A stretch of DNA of 64,000 nt, taken from the NCBI GenBank assembly GCA_033675265.1, contig JAUJYZ010000773.1, positions 608,914 to 672,913 on the forward strand, written 5' to 3'. A program made the position numbers and the translations under genes. This document shows positions 36,201-42,981 of this stretch, in pieces. The first letter of the stretch is position 1; the number at the start of each line of letters is the position of its first letter. The stretch comes from Actinostola sp. cb2023. Its lineage: Eukaryota > Cnidaria > Anthozoa > Actiniaria > Actinostolidae. The notes beneath the pieces were generated by a model, which did no database searches, was not told where the DNA came from, and saw only the letters and a program-made list of their open reading frames with translations.

Positions 36201-37429
36201 TTCCGATTGTGGCGAAGTAGTAGGTCATCGCAAAGGAACAAAGAAATGTCCTTATTATTACACAGAAGAAGCACAGAGGAAAAGAGAGGCAAGTAAATGG
36301 GAGACAGTTAATCAGAAATAAACTAACAAACTTTACTAACATGAAGCACCTGCTCCAGGGATTGGTATCACATTAGTTAGCAATGGATGCTCTCACCACT
36401 CAATCATCCTTGATGTGACTGACAATTCCAAGACATTTATCTTGGATGTTTGAACATGACATCCAATGGTGCAATGGTCTGTAACCATTGTCATCATCAT
36501 CATTATTGTCATCGTCATCATTATAGGTGTCATCAGCAAGATTGTCATCATCATTATAGGTGTCATCATCATCATTATTGTCATCATCATCATTATAGAT
36601 GTCATCAGCAGGATTGTCATCATCATCATTGTGTCATCATCATCATTATTGTCATCATCATCATTATAGATGTCATCAGCAAGATTGTCATCATCATCAT
36701 TATAGGTGTCATCAGCAGGATTGTCATCATCATCATTATAGGTGTCATTAGCAACATTGTCATCATCATTATAGGTGTCATCATCATCATTATTGTCATC
36801 ATCATTATAGGTGTCATCAGCAAGATTGTCATCATCATTATAGGTGTCATCAGCAGGATTGTCATCATCATCATTATAGGTGTCATCAGCAGGATTGACA
36901 TCATCATCATTATAGGTGTCATCAGCAACATTGTCATCATCATCATTATAGGTGTCATCAGCAACATTGTCATCATCATTACTAACATTGTTGTCTCCGA
37001 TTCCTCATTATCATCATCAATATATTTAGCATCATTTCTTGTCATCATCGTCACCATCATTTAATTTTTACATTATGATTATGATGGAAAATAATGTTAA
37101 TGTACTTTTCAAGGAACAAACGAGAAAGAGAAAAGAAAAACGAGATGAAGATGACAGACAACAACAGATCAAAGTGGATGCTTTGGTAAGCCCTTGAAAC
37201 TTCTGTTTCTCCAAATTTGATGCAGAATTAAGGCCCAGTTACATGCAGGGGACAACTCACAATGAAATGAAAATATTATTTTCATTTTTAGGTTGCAGAA
37301 CATGCTGAAATGTCAGAGCAAGGAGAGCAACTGAGGATTCAAATAGAACGATTTAATCGGCGAAACAATAATCTACCAAGAATGGTAGAGGACGCTGTGA
37401 AGGGTTTGAAGAAAAGGCGTAGAAAATAG
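12263..37429 (+). CDS. Multi-domain ERCC4 (XPF/MUS81-type) nuclease with UBL, B-box, UIM and SIM-like motifs
   Basis: Not a family I recognise as a whole. Proposed exons: 12263-12373, 12465-12553, 15059-15266, 15762-15969, 16371-16437, 18467-18516, 18841-19008, 19342-19382, 21790-21869, 22117-22233, 23612-23722, 24596-24688, 24757-24849, 26496-26631, 27819-27862, 27904-28003, 28875-28941, 30065-30136, 30200-30260, 30560-30620, 31131-34530, 35009-35264, 35768-35813, 36118-36288, 37114-37185, 37292-37429 (about 2,020 codons). Domains in order: beta-grasp-like N-terminus, helical region, B-box, ERCC4 nuclease with ERKTWDD, low-complexity 12-residue repeats, five UIMs, SIM-like motifs, zinc knuckle, coiled coil and basic end KKRRRK. 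Likely a nuclear, structure-specific DNA nuclease recruited through ubiquitin/SUMO; this is inferred. Phases close at most junctions. Three junctions (exons 11/12, 13/14, 15/16) and three points in exons 21-22 are off by one base, so exons are missing, the assembly has indels, or the gene is decaying. First in-frame ATG chosen as start. Confidence 0.75.
12812..14231. mobile_element. Large foldback with ~675-base arms and CRE-like sites
   Basis: Arms 12812-13489 and 13557-14231 are near-perfect inverted copies around a loop of about 67 bases. They begin ACGTCGGGCACAAATGACCCC. Each arm holds several GACGTCA/TGACGTCA octamers, for example near 12982, 13143 and 13157, and mirrored near 13890 and 14056. 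Sits in intron 2 of the nuclease gene. No transposase; target duplication not established. Confidence 0.85.
14282..14426. repeat. Palindromic element, family P (copy 3)
   Basis: Arms CTTATTGACTGAGTTAGGTT and its complement, with an internal AGCCAAATATTTTCCC that also occurs in the copy at 7495. Less symmetric than copy 1, so older. Confidence 0.75.
14517..15048. repeat. CATT-rich minisatellite before exon 3
   Basis: Repeats of about 48 bases containing CATCCCACCTGCATACATC plus CATTCATTTATT runs. It ends only about 10 bases before the exon 3 acceptor, so it supplies the polypyrimidine region. The long frames across it are artefacts. Confidence 0.9.
15762..16437 (+). other. Nuclease-gene exons 4-5: acidic helical region
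   Basis: Exon 4 encodes [20 protein letters not shown]... and a predicted helical stretch [20 protein letters not shown] ending at a GTACAC donor. Exon 5 (16371-16437) gives [19 protein letters not shown] before GTAAGT. No domain recognised. The exon 4 acceptor is chosen from three overlapping AGs (AGAGAG) to keep phase. Confidence 0.65.
16515..18215. repeat. G-rich minisatellite, potential G-quadruplex array
   Basis: About 1.7 kb of two interleaved units on the + strand: GGTAAGGGATTGGGGGAGGGGCT-type and a 42-45 base unit GATTGACACTTGTCATGTGTATTGGAGG-type. Nearly every unit holds three or four runs of three or more G. It lies in intron 5 of the nuclease gene, so the transcript also carries the G-rich strand. 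Proline-rich frames on the minus strand are artefacts. Confidence 0.92.
18218..18290 (-). mobile_element. SINE/LINE 3' tail
   Basis: TA-rich (ATAATA)n followed by ATAGTGCCTTATCC and AAGGCGCTTAACA, the reverse complement of a common invertebrate retroposon tail that ends in (TTATTA)n. Confidence 0.5.
18841..19008 (+). other. Nuclease-gene exon 7: B-box zinc finger
   Basis: The exon encodes CDDC, eight residues, CNDC, then CLCDNC, and later [10 protein letters not shown]. This spacing (C-x2-C-x8-C-x2-C-x4-C-x2-C-x4-H-x7-H) fits a B-box. B-boxes bind zinc and usually mediate protein contacts in TRIM-type ligases; here one precedes a nuclease. It is preceded by an Arg/Gly-rich linker split over exons 6 and 7. 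Flanking splice phases (1 and 1) close exactly. Confidence 0.85.
19480..19530 (+). mobile_element. Retroposon tail fragment
   Basis: GTAAAGTGCGTTCAGGCATTT followed closely by GTGCGCTATATAAATAAA resembles the 3' end of invertebrate SINEs. Short relic. Confidence 0.5.
19531..21784. repeat. Intron 8: CAT/ACC-rich tandem repeats
   Basis: No exon clearly seen. ATTGCATGATGGTTATTGAG repeats lie at 20098-20215. From about 20440 there are diverged units of 100-140 bases containing ACCACCACCATTATCACTC and GACTATAATCACCACAGACT, with three near-identical copies at about 21196, 21315 and 21414. A small exon could hide before 19800. Confidence 0.75.
22570..23390. repeat. 25-base minisatellite
   Basis: About 32 copies of ATCAACTATCAATCATCATC + ATTGC. 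All three forward frames read through it, giving spurious His/Ser/Ile-rich proteins. It lies in intron 10 of the nuclease gene. Confidence 0.92.
23390..23545 (+). pseudogene. Decayed duplicate of nuclease exon 11
   Basis: CTGATGTACCTATA, CAGGCCAG, ACAACAGACAAGTAT and CTACTAGTTG recur in the same order as at 23559-23630. After an insertion of minisatellite-like DNA, GCATGA, AGGCC and GTGAGAAAACTT also match exon 11. It is a broken copy of the exon with its acceptor. Confidence 0.7.
23705..24289. repeat. 45-base minisatellite carrying a splice donor
   Basis: Thirteen units start at 23705 and then exactly every 45 bases to 24245. The first overlaps the end of exon 11. Every unit contains AGGAACTGGTA(A/G)GTAG, so each has a usable 5' splice site. 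The ATG-CCT-GAC-CAG-GAA-CTG phase is open across units and its donor is in phase with exon 12. Confidence 0.92.
24331..24473. repeat. Small TIR element with GTTGGACACC repeats
   Basis: CAGTCAACTCTCTCC and AGAGAGAGTTGACTG face each other. Inside are four copies of TCTAAGTTGGACACCCA. Probably a Tc1/mariner-type MITE. Confidence 0.6.
25140..25280 (+). mobile_element. SINE 3' end
   Basis: TTGTAAAGCGCATTGAGA, AATGCGCTATATAAGAACC and then (TTA)n: the standard tail of tRNA-type SINEs in marine invertebrates. Confidence 0.7.
25555..25731. repeat. Palindromic MITE in intron 13
   Basis: GAGTTCCAGACTT...GGTACGC and GCGTACCGGAAGTCTGGAACTC are inverted, with ATTATTACAAAGGAAAAG and its complement inside. 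Confidence 0.75.
25765..26455. repeat. GATGATACTATT minisatellite
   Basis: Units of about 50-70 bases: GATGATACTATTGGTTGTCA, AGG(T/G)TATGTTG, TAGATGATCACAG. Ends about 40 bases before the exon 14 acceptor. Confidence 0.9.
26640..27720. other. Intron 14: TIR relic and retroposon tails
   Basis: 27067-27263 is bounded by GGGGTATCGAA and TTCGACACCCC and holds diverged GAGACTCTGAG units. Two poly-(TTA) retroposon tails end near 27355 and 27712, the second after ATGAAATAAAGTTTTCA. No exon seen. Confidence 0.55.
28076..28552. mobile_element. Foldback with ~230-base arms
   Basis: The ends TATCGAATTCATGAATAATT and AATTATTCATGAATTCGATA are inverted, and the arms match throughout (for example ATCGTTGGATTCGATAAGT). 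Related, more diverged sequence continues to about 28770, suggesting a second degraded copy. Confidence 0.8.
29250..29388. repeat. Palindromic element, family P-like (copy 4)
   Basis: The arms CTTATTGACTGGGACCTCGG and its complement enclose TGTTTTGTGGTCCC and a GC-rich centre CGGCTCCGCC. It shares the CTTATTGACTG end with the copy at 14282. Confidence 0.75.
29580..30020. repeat. (CATC)n/(CATT)n array
   Basis: Tetranucleotide array in intron 17, ending about 45 bases before exon 18. The Ser/Ile/His/Pro frames are artefacts. Confidence 0.93.
30399..30475. repeat. (ACTC)n microsatellite
   Basis: Pure ACTC tetranucleotide run of about 75 bases in intron 19, followed by an A/T-rich (AAT)n stretch. 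Confidence 0.95.
30560..31190 (+). other. UIM 1, split by an intron
   Basis: Exon 20 ends [10 protein letters not shown] and exon 21 starts ALQQSLADD, so the spliced product carries [16 protein letters not shown]. This fits the ubiquitin-interacting motif (acidic run, then A-x-x-x-S). The phase-0 splice confirms the join. Confidence 0.8.
31302..32993 (+). repeat. Coding 36-base minisatellite, 47 units
   Basis: Inside exon 21. Units start at 31302 and every 36 bases to 32958 without a single length change. Each codes N-A-S-H-(A/S/T)-S-N-(A/D)-G-T-(G/D)-(R/T). Variation is mostly at three codons. The segment should be disordered and hydrophilic, and links the nuclease part to the UIM part. Long open frames on the other strand and in frame +2 are by-products of the 36-base period. 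Confidence 0.93.
33119..34196 (+). other. UIM 2-5, SIM-like motifs and a MIU-like helix
   Basis: UIMs: [15 protein letters not shown] (33119), [15 protein letters not shown] (33260), [15 protein letters not shown] (33411), [15 protein letters not shown] (33501). All keep the central Ala or Val and the Ser. Then three hydrophobic-plus-acidic motifs: [11 protein letters not shown] (33655), [13 protein letters not shown] (34000), [12 protein letters not shown] (34110), each fitting a SUMO-interacting motif and sharing [15 protein letters not shown] (34162) resembles an inverted UIM (MIU). Two one-base frame changes lie at the A7 run 33560-33566 and the T4 run 34096-34099; removing one base at each gives a continuous frame. 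Confidence 0.75.
34590..34760. repeat. GATGAT/GGTGAT array
   Basis: Imperfect GAT trinucleotide repeats in intron 21, just after the exon 21 donor (34531). Confidence 0.85.
35009..35264 (+). other. Nuclease-gene exon 22: Ser-rich segment
   Basis: Encodes [11 protein letters not shown]... then [18 protein letters not shown] and [16 protein letters not shown]. The frame changes by one base near the AAA at 35051; dropping one A joins both parts. Probably a disordered, phosphorylatable linker. Confidence 0.6.
35300..35680. repeat. 119-base tandem repeat, 3 copies
   Basis: Three nearly identical units containing GGCATTCTGTCAGCTA and GTTGAGCCACCTACTCTCC. In intron 22. The low divergence suggests a recent duplication. 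Confidence 0.9.
36118..36288 (+). other. Exon 24: zinc knuckle, ends at a GC donor
   Basis: Encodes [17 protein letters not shown], a C-x2-C-x5-H-x6-C knuckle, followed by the basic helix EEAQRKRE. The next exon is in phase only if the donor is GAG|GCAAGT at 36289, a near-perfect consensus for a GC-AG intron. Without splicing, the frame stops at 36321. Confidence 0.7.
36475..37005. repeat. CATCATCATTATAGGTGTCATC array
   Basis: Units of about 30-40 bases with ATTATAGGTGTCATCAGCA; intron 24. Confidence 0.9.
37114..37429 (+). other. Exons 25-26: coiled coil and nuclear-localisation tail
   Basis: [18 protein letters not shown], then [14 protein letters not shown] and finally [10 protein letters not shown] before TAG at 37427. 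The basic clusters fit nuclear targeting; the middle suits a short coiled coil. Splice phase 0, GT-AG. Confidence 0.8.
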
Positions 37430-38085
37430 TATGTAAAAATGATAAATGAGCTTGTGTCACCTGTCACAGCGATACAGAGAAGAGCGTCCCGGCTAATCTG
37501 TGGTCCGGATAAAGAGTATCCTGAAAGACTGTCAATGTTAAAGTGGGACTCCTTAGAGCTAAGGCGTAAATACCTAAGCCTAGTTCAAATGTATAAAATC
37601 ATATTTGGACTCTGTGCTATTGATAGGTCTAGATATTTTGATATTTTAGGTGTTATACGCACTAGAAGTCACAATAATTATAAAATCAGACCTATGGGGG
37701 CCCGTACTAATTATTTCAAATATTCGTTTTTTCATCGTTATATTAATGACTGGAACTCCTTATCCAGTACAGTTATAGATTCGCCCAGCATTTCCTCTTT
37801 TAAGGCAGCGTTAATTAAGCATTTGCGTTAGTTTTCACTTCTATTTTTGCATATTTACATTTTATACATTTTATATCTACATTTTGTTGTTGTTTTTTCT
37901 CTGTTGATGTTTTTGTCGTTACTTACTTATATGTTAGGAGGGTAGCCTTTGAATGGGAATTTAGTTTCCCCCTGCCACCATCCCGTCAACATCGTTAGTT
38001 TTAGTTCTTTGTTCATTGTGTATTATTGTATCTATTTTATTTTATGTTATGTTATATCAGGTTGTATAGTTGACAAAGAGTTATT
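37430..38085 (+). mobile_element. LINE 3' fragment (5'-truncated)
   Basis: The frame 37439-37831 encodes the region C-terminal to a non-LTR reverse transcriptase: RRASRLICG, LRRKYLSLVQMYKI, then FHRYINDWNSL and SSFKAALIKHLR. This pattern is typical of CR1/L2/Rex-type LINEs. No reverse-transcriptase core is present. It starts immediately after the nuclease stop codon and probably supplies its 3' UTR. Confidence 0.8.
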
Positions 38086-38087
38086 AA

Positions 38088-38433
38088 ACATGACTTTTTA
38101 AATTTTCACTGAAGACAAACGAAAATACCATAACTGGAAAGAGCATACTAAAGTTAGTAAAAGTGGAAAGTTCAAAGGGAAGTAAGTAAATAGGGCAATA
38201 GTTACAGGCCTTCAAACTTTGCCTTTTTTGTATGGAAATGTATGTTGGAAGGCAATGCTTGCCCTCCAAGCGAAAAACCCATACAAATCCTTGTCAAAGC
38301 GGGAAACTTTGAAAGCCTTTAACCTTTGTCTTATTTGCTTGATTCTTAAAATTTTCAACTTTTACTAATTTTAGTATGCTCTTTCAAGTTATGATATTTT
38401 CGTCTGCCTTCGGTGAAAATTTAAAAAGTCACA
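38088..38433. mobile_element. Foldback MITE
   Basis: Inverted arms share ACTTTTTAAATTTTCAC, AAACGAAAATA and AAAGAGCATACTAAA. The segment CTTGTGTCACCTGTCA near 37450 also recurs inverted near 38435, bracketing the LINE fragment plus MITE. Confidence 0.75.
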
Positions 38434-38459
38434 TGACAGGTGACACAAGCCCATTAGAG

Positions 38460-39825
38460 ACCTTTTTACAACCATGTTTTACCCTCCAATATATATAAAA
38501 TATATATCGTTTTATCACTAGATATTTCTAATAACTAAACAAGCTGAAGATGGCTTTATTCTATTGTTGGATATTGAATCAGTAATACAAGATGTTCCAA
38601 ATACTAAGAGGAGCCATGATGAGTCAAACAGCAAGGAAGTGCTAAACCAATCCCATCAAAGCTATATGGTTTGATTGAAGGCTGTAAGATTGCCTAAAAG
38701 CTTTTTCACTTCAACGGTAATGGTTGTAATAAGAAAAGTGATGGATTCTGAAGCGCAAATGGCAGCATACACTAGTGATGACTAAGATACAATATCTCAA
38801 GCACACGAGATTGTCTGATGTCCTCTGTATCTTATTGCTACTGGATGTCTAGCCTGCGTGCAGCTGTTATATAGTTCAACTGTGTATATCGGTAGTCAAT
38901 ATATCATCAGCCACGCGTGCTAAATTTTAGAACAAAAATTTACATAAAAAAAGAACAAAATGTTTCAGTTTTTAGTGGTTAAAGAAATGTTACGATTTTA
39001 AGACTTGTTTAATAAAATAACAAGAGCAACTGATTGGAAAGTTTAGTGTTATATCATTACTAAGTAATTAAGGTTCTATATTGCCTTCAAGTATAGACAA
39101 GTAGCTAAAATGCTGATGTAAAATTGATTAAAAAAAGGGGAAATACATGACAAGTCTAATGGACTTAATGCTCTTTTCATTGATTCGCCTTCAAGTGTTG
39201 TAACCATGGCAACAGATTATTCTAATATGAAGGCAAAGGAGATTGCCATGGCAACAGAGACACATTTGATTCATTGAATGTGTTAGAAATGAGCCTAAAC
39301 AAATGGAATAACTCGAGTATGTTTTCTTTGTGCAACAAAAAGATTTTGCGATATTTTTCAATGGTGTCTGAACATCTCAATTGCCTTTTAACGCGTCACA
39401 ATGCAAGAGAAAGAGGTTTTAAACACCACTATCACTTTATAGCCTAGAAATCATATTGCTACTGACAGAATATAGACTTTTAACAGATTAGAGTAAAATA
39501 TATTTATTTATTCTCGTTAGTCTTTTCATTTTATTTCAAAGGGTAATCGACTCGGTCCGCAAACTACTTGATTTTCTCACATAAGCAATTCTATTTCGAC
39601 CGCAAAATACAATATTACAAATGTTTTTCTATAAGCTCTTTTTCCATCTAGAATAATTGCCGTCCTTGGTATTACAGTTTTCAGATTTTAATATCCACGT
39701 CGATCGCTTTGTGTGGACTTTCGGGTCCTTGAAAAAGCGAATTCTTTTCTATATTAGCGGCTTTATATATTTTAATTGTCCACAAAAACCTTGAATAACT
39801 CTGTGCAGTGAAGTAGAAAATAGTG
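38460..39825. other. Intergenic, AT-rich
   Basis: No gene or strong repeat seen. TTTATT near 39505 gives an AATAAA on the minus strand about 320 bases past the GPCR stop, a candidate poly(A) signal. Confidence 0.45.
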
Positions 39826-40947
39826 TTATATCGAAGAAACTGCCATTTTTCGGTCAACTTCGTATATAGCATGAGGACGAATTCGTCGAATCGTTCTACC
39901 AGGGAGACACTTCGGCAAATGTACACACCATGCAGGCATAATGTCAATGCACGCTTCGCGAAATTTCCCGATTCTCCAATAATAGATGATGGGCTTTAAT
40001 GTACAATTGAAATAGGTGAGCCATAGAAAAACTGCGCTTGCTTCCCTCATGCCGTTCGTTGCGTTAAACCCTAGGAAATACATATAAAATTGAAGAGCTG
40101 TATAAGGAAGACAACATATTACAAAGAGAAGAAAAAGTATTAAAATAGTCGTAAATGCTCTGGTTTTGAAGCTATAGTTGATGTCCATTCGACCGGGTCG
40201 GCTCATTTTTGTTGCCATTGGCACCCCAGGGATTGGTGGGTGATTCTGGACCCTCGTTGAATTCCGCCGAACCGTCCTCAAAATGCAGAAGTAACAATAA
40301 CTCATGATTATAAACGGGAATATAAAAGCGAACACCAGATAATAAATCCCGTAAGACAAGTCTGGTACTCCCGACACTGGCAGCCGAACTGAGCATTGCA
40401 ATTGACCTGCTATGTACAGATAGTCGCCCCAGTGAAATATTGGAGGAATCGCGAGAAGTACAGCAACTACCCACGAAGCAACGATGTACACTTTGGCTTT
40501 TTGCGGCGTAAGAGTATCTTTCCTTCTCACAATAATGAGATAACGATCAATACTGATAGTCACAAGAACAAGGGTCGATTCACTGACCAGAAACGAATAT
40601 AGCAGTCCATTGATTTGGCAAAATATGGAGCCCAGAATCCACTTCTGAGCTATGAGTGTCAGCAGAGCAAAAGGCATACAGCAAATTGCAGTCATAACGT
40701 CAGCCATTGCAAGTGTAGCCAGTAGTAAATTGATCGCGGATCTCATGGCGGGCTTTTGGTATACAATGTAGCATACAACGAAATTCCCCATCATGCTAAC
40801 GACAATCATAATTATCATGACAACTGACAATAATACCACGAATACAGTGCTAAAACTGTGCGAACTTGTCATGGATTCACTGCAGTTCGTGTAGCCACTC
40901 ATTGTCGAGTTGGTTGTATTTCCATCCCGAATTAACGTTGTACACAT
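39826..40947 (-). CDS. Class A GPCR, GPR45/GPR63-like
   Basis: Intronless, 373 residues, seven membrane segments. The N-terminus has several N-x-S/T sites (NTT, NST, NCS). DRY motif in SIDRYLIIVRR; TM3 cysteine in IFCQING, with its partner in LQCSVRL. The strongest family clues are SFKTRAFTTILILF before TM6 and YYWRIGKFREACIDIMP followed by RTIRRIRPHAIYEV, which match vertebrate GPR45/GPR63 (PSP24) closely. The usual CWxP of TM6 is CCLP, and NPxxY of TM7 is KPIIY. Ligand unknown; lysolipids have been proposed for this group. A TATA-like TTTATATATGG lies about 290 bases upstream, and MITE copy 3 lies just beyond it. Best alternative: another orphan lineage-specific rhodopsin-like receptor. Confidence 0.92.
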   Translation of the reverse strand: MCTTLIRDGNTTNSTMSGYTNCSESMTSSHSFSTVFVVLLSVVMIIMIVVSMMGNFVVCYIVYQKPAMRSAINLLLATLAMADVMTAICCMPFALLTLIAQKWILGSIFCQINGLLYSFLVSESTLVLVTISIDRYLIIVRRKDTLTPQKAKVYIVASWVVAVLLAIPPIFHWGDYLYIAGQLQCSVRLPVSGVPDLSYGIYYLVFAFIFPFIIMSYCYFCILRTVRRNSTRVQNHPPIPGVPMATKMSRPGRMDINYSFKTRAFTTILILFLLFVICCLPYTALQFYMYFLGFNATNGMREASAVFLWLTYFNCTLKPIIYYWRIGKFREACIDIMPAWCVHLPKCLPGRTIRRIRPHAIYEVDRKMAVSSI

Positions 40948-41445
40948 TTTGGATTTATTCCAAGGCCATCATGCACCGAACTCGACTAGAATAGACGGCG
41001 AATGTTGAAATAAACTTCGAGACTGCGATCGAGTCGCCGAAGTGTGAATTCCCTATGGAATACAGGCTGGTGGGATTTTCCCTCTGAAGAAATCCACTCC
41101 ATTCGCATGGAATATATCCATATAATATTACATTATCCACTTTTCTTCGATCGAAGCGATGATGGTTAGCTGTTGAGAAAAAATATTCGATCTGTGGTGG
41201 ACTAGGAAAGCGAGCCTTTCGTTACCAGTCCATATATAAACAAAGGGAGCCAACAGGATTCAAATTGAGTTCAGCGAGCCTATCGATCATCGGAGCCACC
41301 TGGATCTGACTTTTCCTATTTTAACAGTTTTAAAATTGATTGCTCTGAATATTTCTTTGATAATCACTTTGAATGCTGCCGCCACACGGAACTCTGTCCT
41401 TCTGTTCCCATAGGCCTATACAAAGATGGCAGGCACCTCGCTGTT
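40948..41445 (-). promoter_or_regulatory. GPCR 5' flank
   Basis: Single-copy DNA between the receptor start codon and MITE copy 3. It contains TATATATGG on the minus strand around 41231-41239. No other gene seen. Confidence 0.4.
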
Positions 41446-42162
41446 CATTCTCGTACCCAGAGCCCGCTCGTCATTTGGTTTGTCGCTGGCTCTGGGAATC
41501 CCTGAAATTTTAGCGAATTTCATTGGCTGATGAAATCAACAATGACTGATCGTATTTGATTGGTTCATGAGATCAACAAAGATTCAAACTTGCAAGGCGA
41601 ACGAAAGGAATGACAGCGACGGTTGTATTTTCATACAATGGTATTCCGTTATTGAATTATAAAGCTATGGAAATGAGAGTGACTGTGTAGACATAAATTG
41701 ATCTGAATTCGTAAAGGGAGATCTAACAATACATAAATTATAAAAGTAAAGTAACGGCTACAGACACAATCGATCGTACTCGCTTTGAGTATTCAAAGGA
41801 ATGTTTTTATAATTCAAGAGAAACAATAACAAAGCGGAAGACAGGAAGGTTCACATGCAAGATTATATTAGAACATGTATTTATCGTCCAGCCTTTACCG
41901 CAACAGAACCAGAGAAGAACCGGTGATGAACGTCGAAGGGATTTTAAACGGCTACACGAAGATAAATGTACAAACTTGTGTACTTGTTAGTTTGAATATT
42001 CAAACCAACGTAAATACTACGTAGCCAGTAGACTCTTCCACAGTACCCGCTCTCAGCGGTCTTTAGTATGAGCATGCGCTCTGACGACTTGACGACCGAG
42101 CAACAGGGTTTCCCAGAGCCAGCGACAAACCAAATGACGAGCGGGCTCTGGGTACGAGAATG
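41446..42162. mobile_element. MULE-like MITE, copy 3
   Basis: 717 bases, nearly identical to the copy at 36. Flanked by the 10-base duplication CCTCGCTGTT (41436-41445, 42163-42172). The very high identity to copy 1 implies recent activity. Confidence 0.88.
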
Positions 42163-42981
42163 CCTCGCTGTTTTAATAAAATGTACTTTTTTGGAAACTT
42201 TAATTATGACATTGTTCCAATAAAATACAAGTTGTCCCGAGAGAATACGAAGGATATTTTCGGATTATGTTCGAGAAATCTTCGCTTGGATGAAGGGTGT
42301 ATATTTATGGTTTGACAGTATGAATTTCAAATGAATGAATGGATAGAAATTGAAATCGGTGTAGATCAAAAGAATCGTAACAAAAACTTGGCCACTCAAA
42401 AACTACACATATCATCGTACAGTCAATAATTCATTGTTTTGTCTTCAGAGAGCTAGATTTCCATCCCTCTTCATTGACTTTCAAAAGGTGAGTTCGAGTG
42501 ATTACAATTTTGCTCTCAAATAATCTCATATTTTCTGTCGCAATTAATCATTAATTTTAACGTTTCACATTATTTAGGATTTTGAGCGCTAATATTATTA
42601 TAAACTTAGCCTTATATTAATTTGCCATTTTGCCATTTTTTTGTTTTCACGCATTTTCTTTTCTTACTTTCTGTTCTTATTTTCTCGCTATTTTTGAAAA
42701 AACAAAAATTCATTTCATTTTCTTGTTTTTAGTGTTCCAAAATTTTCTAAATCTTTCTCAAATTTATGTCATTTTTTCTGACCGCTCCCTCCCCTCCCTC
42801 GTACAAAATTTCCCCCGCACTTCGGCCAGCAGGGAAGCGACTTCCTGTGTCTTGTCAACGTTGTTTGAACTGAACAACAAATAAAGTGCTCGTTTTGCAA
42901 GAAAGCCACCTCAAATTGCTTCAAAAGTTAGCCTCAAACAAGATGAAACCTTGAAGATTGTGTGATATATCGTGTCTTAGG
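42163..42981 (+). promoter_or_regulatory. 5' region of the zinc-finger gene
   Basis: AT-rich. TTTCAAAAGGTGAGTTCG at about 42481 is a good donor and GTGTCTTAG|GATG at 42980 a fair acceptor, so a 5' UTR intron just before the start codon is likely. No coding sequence seen. Confidence 0.4.
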
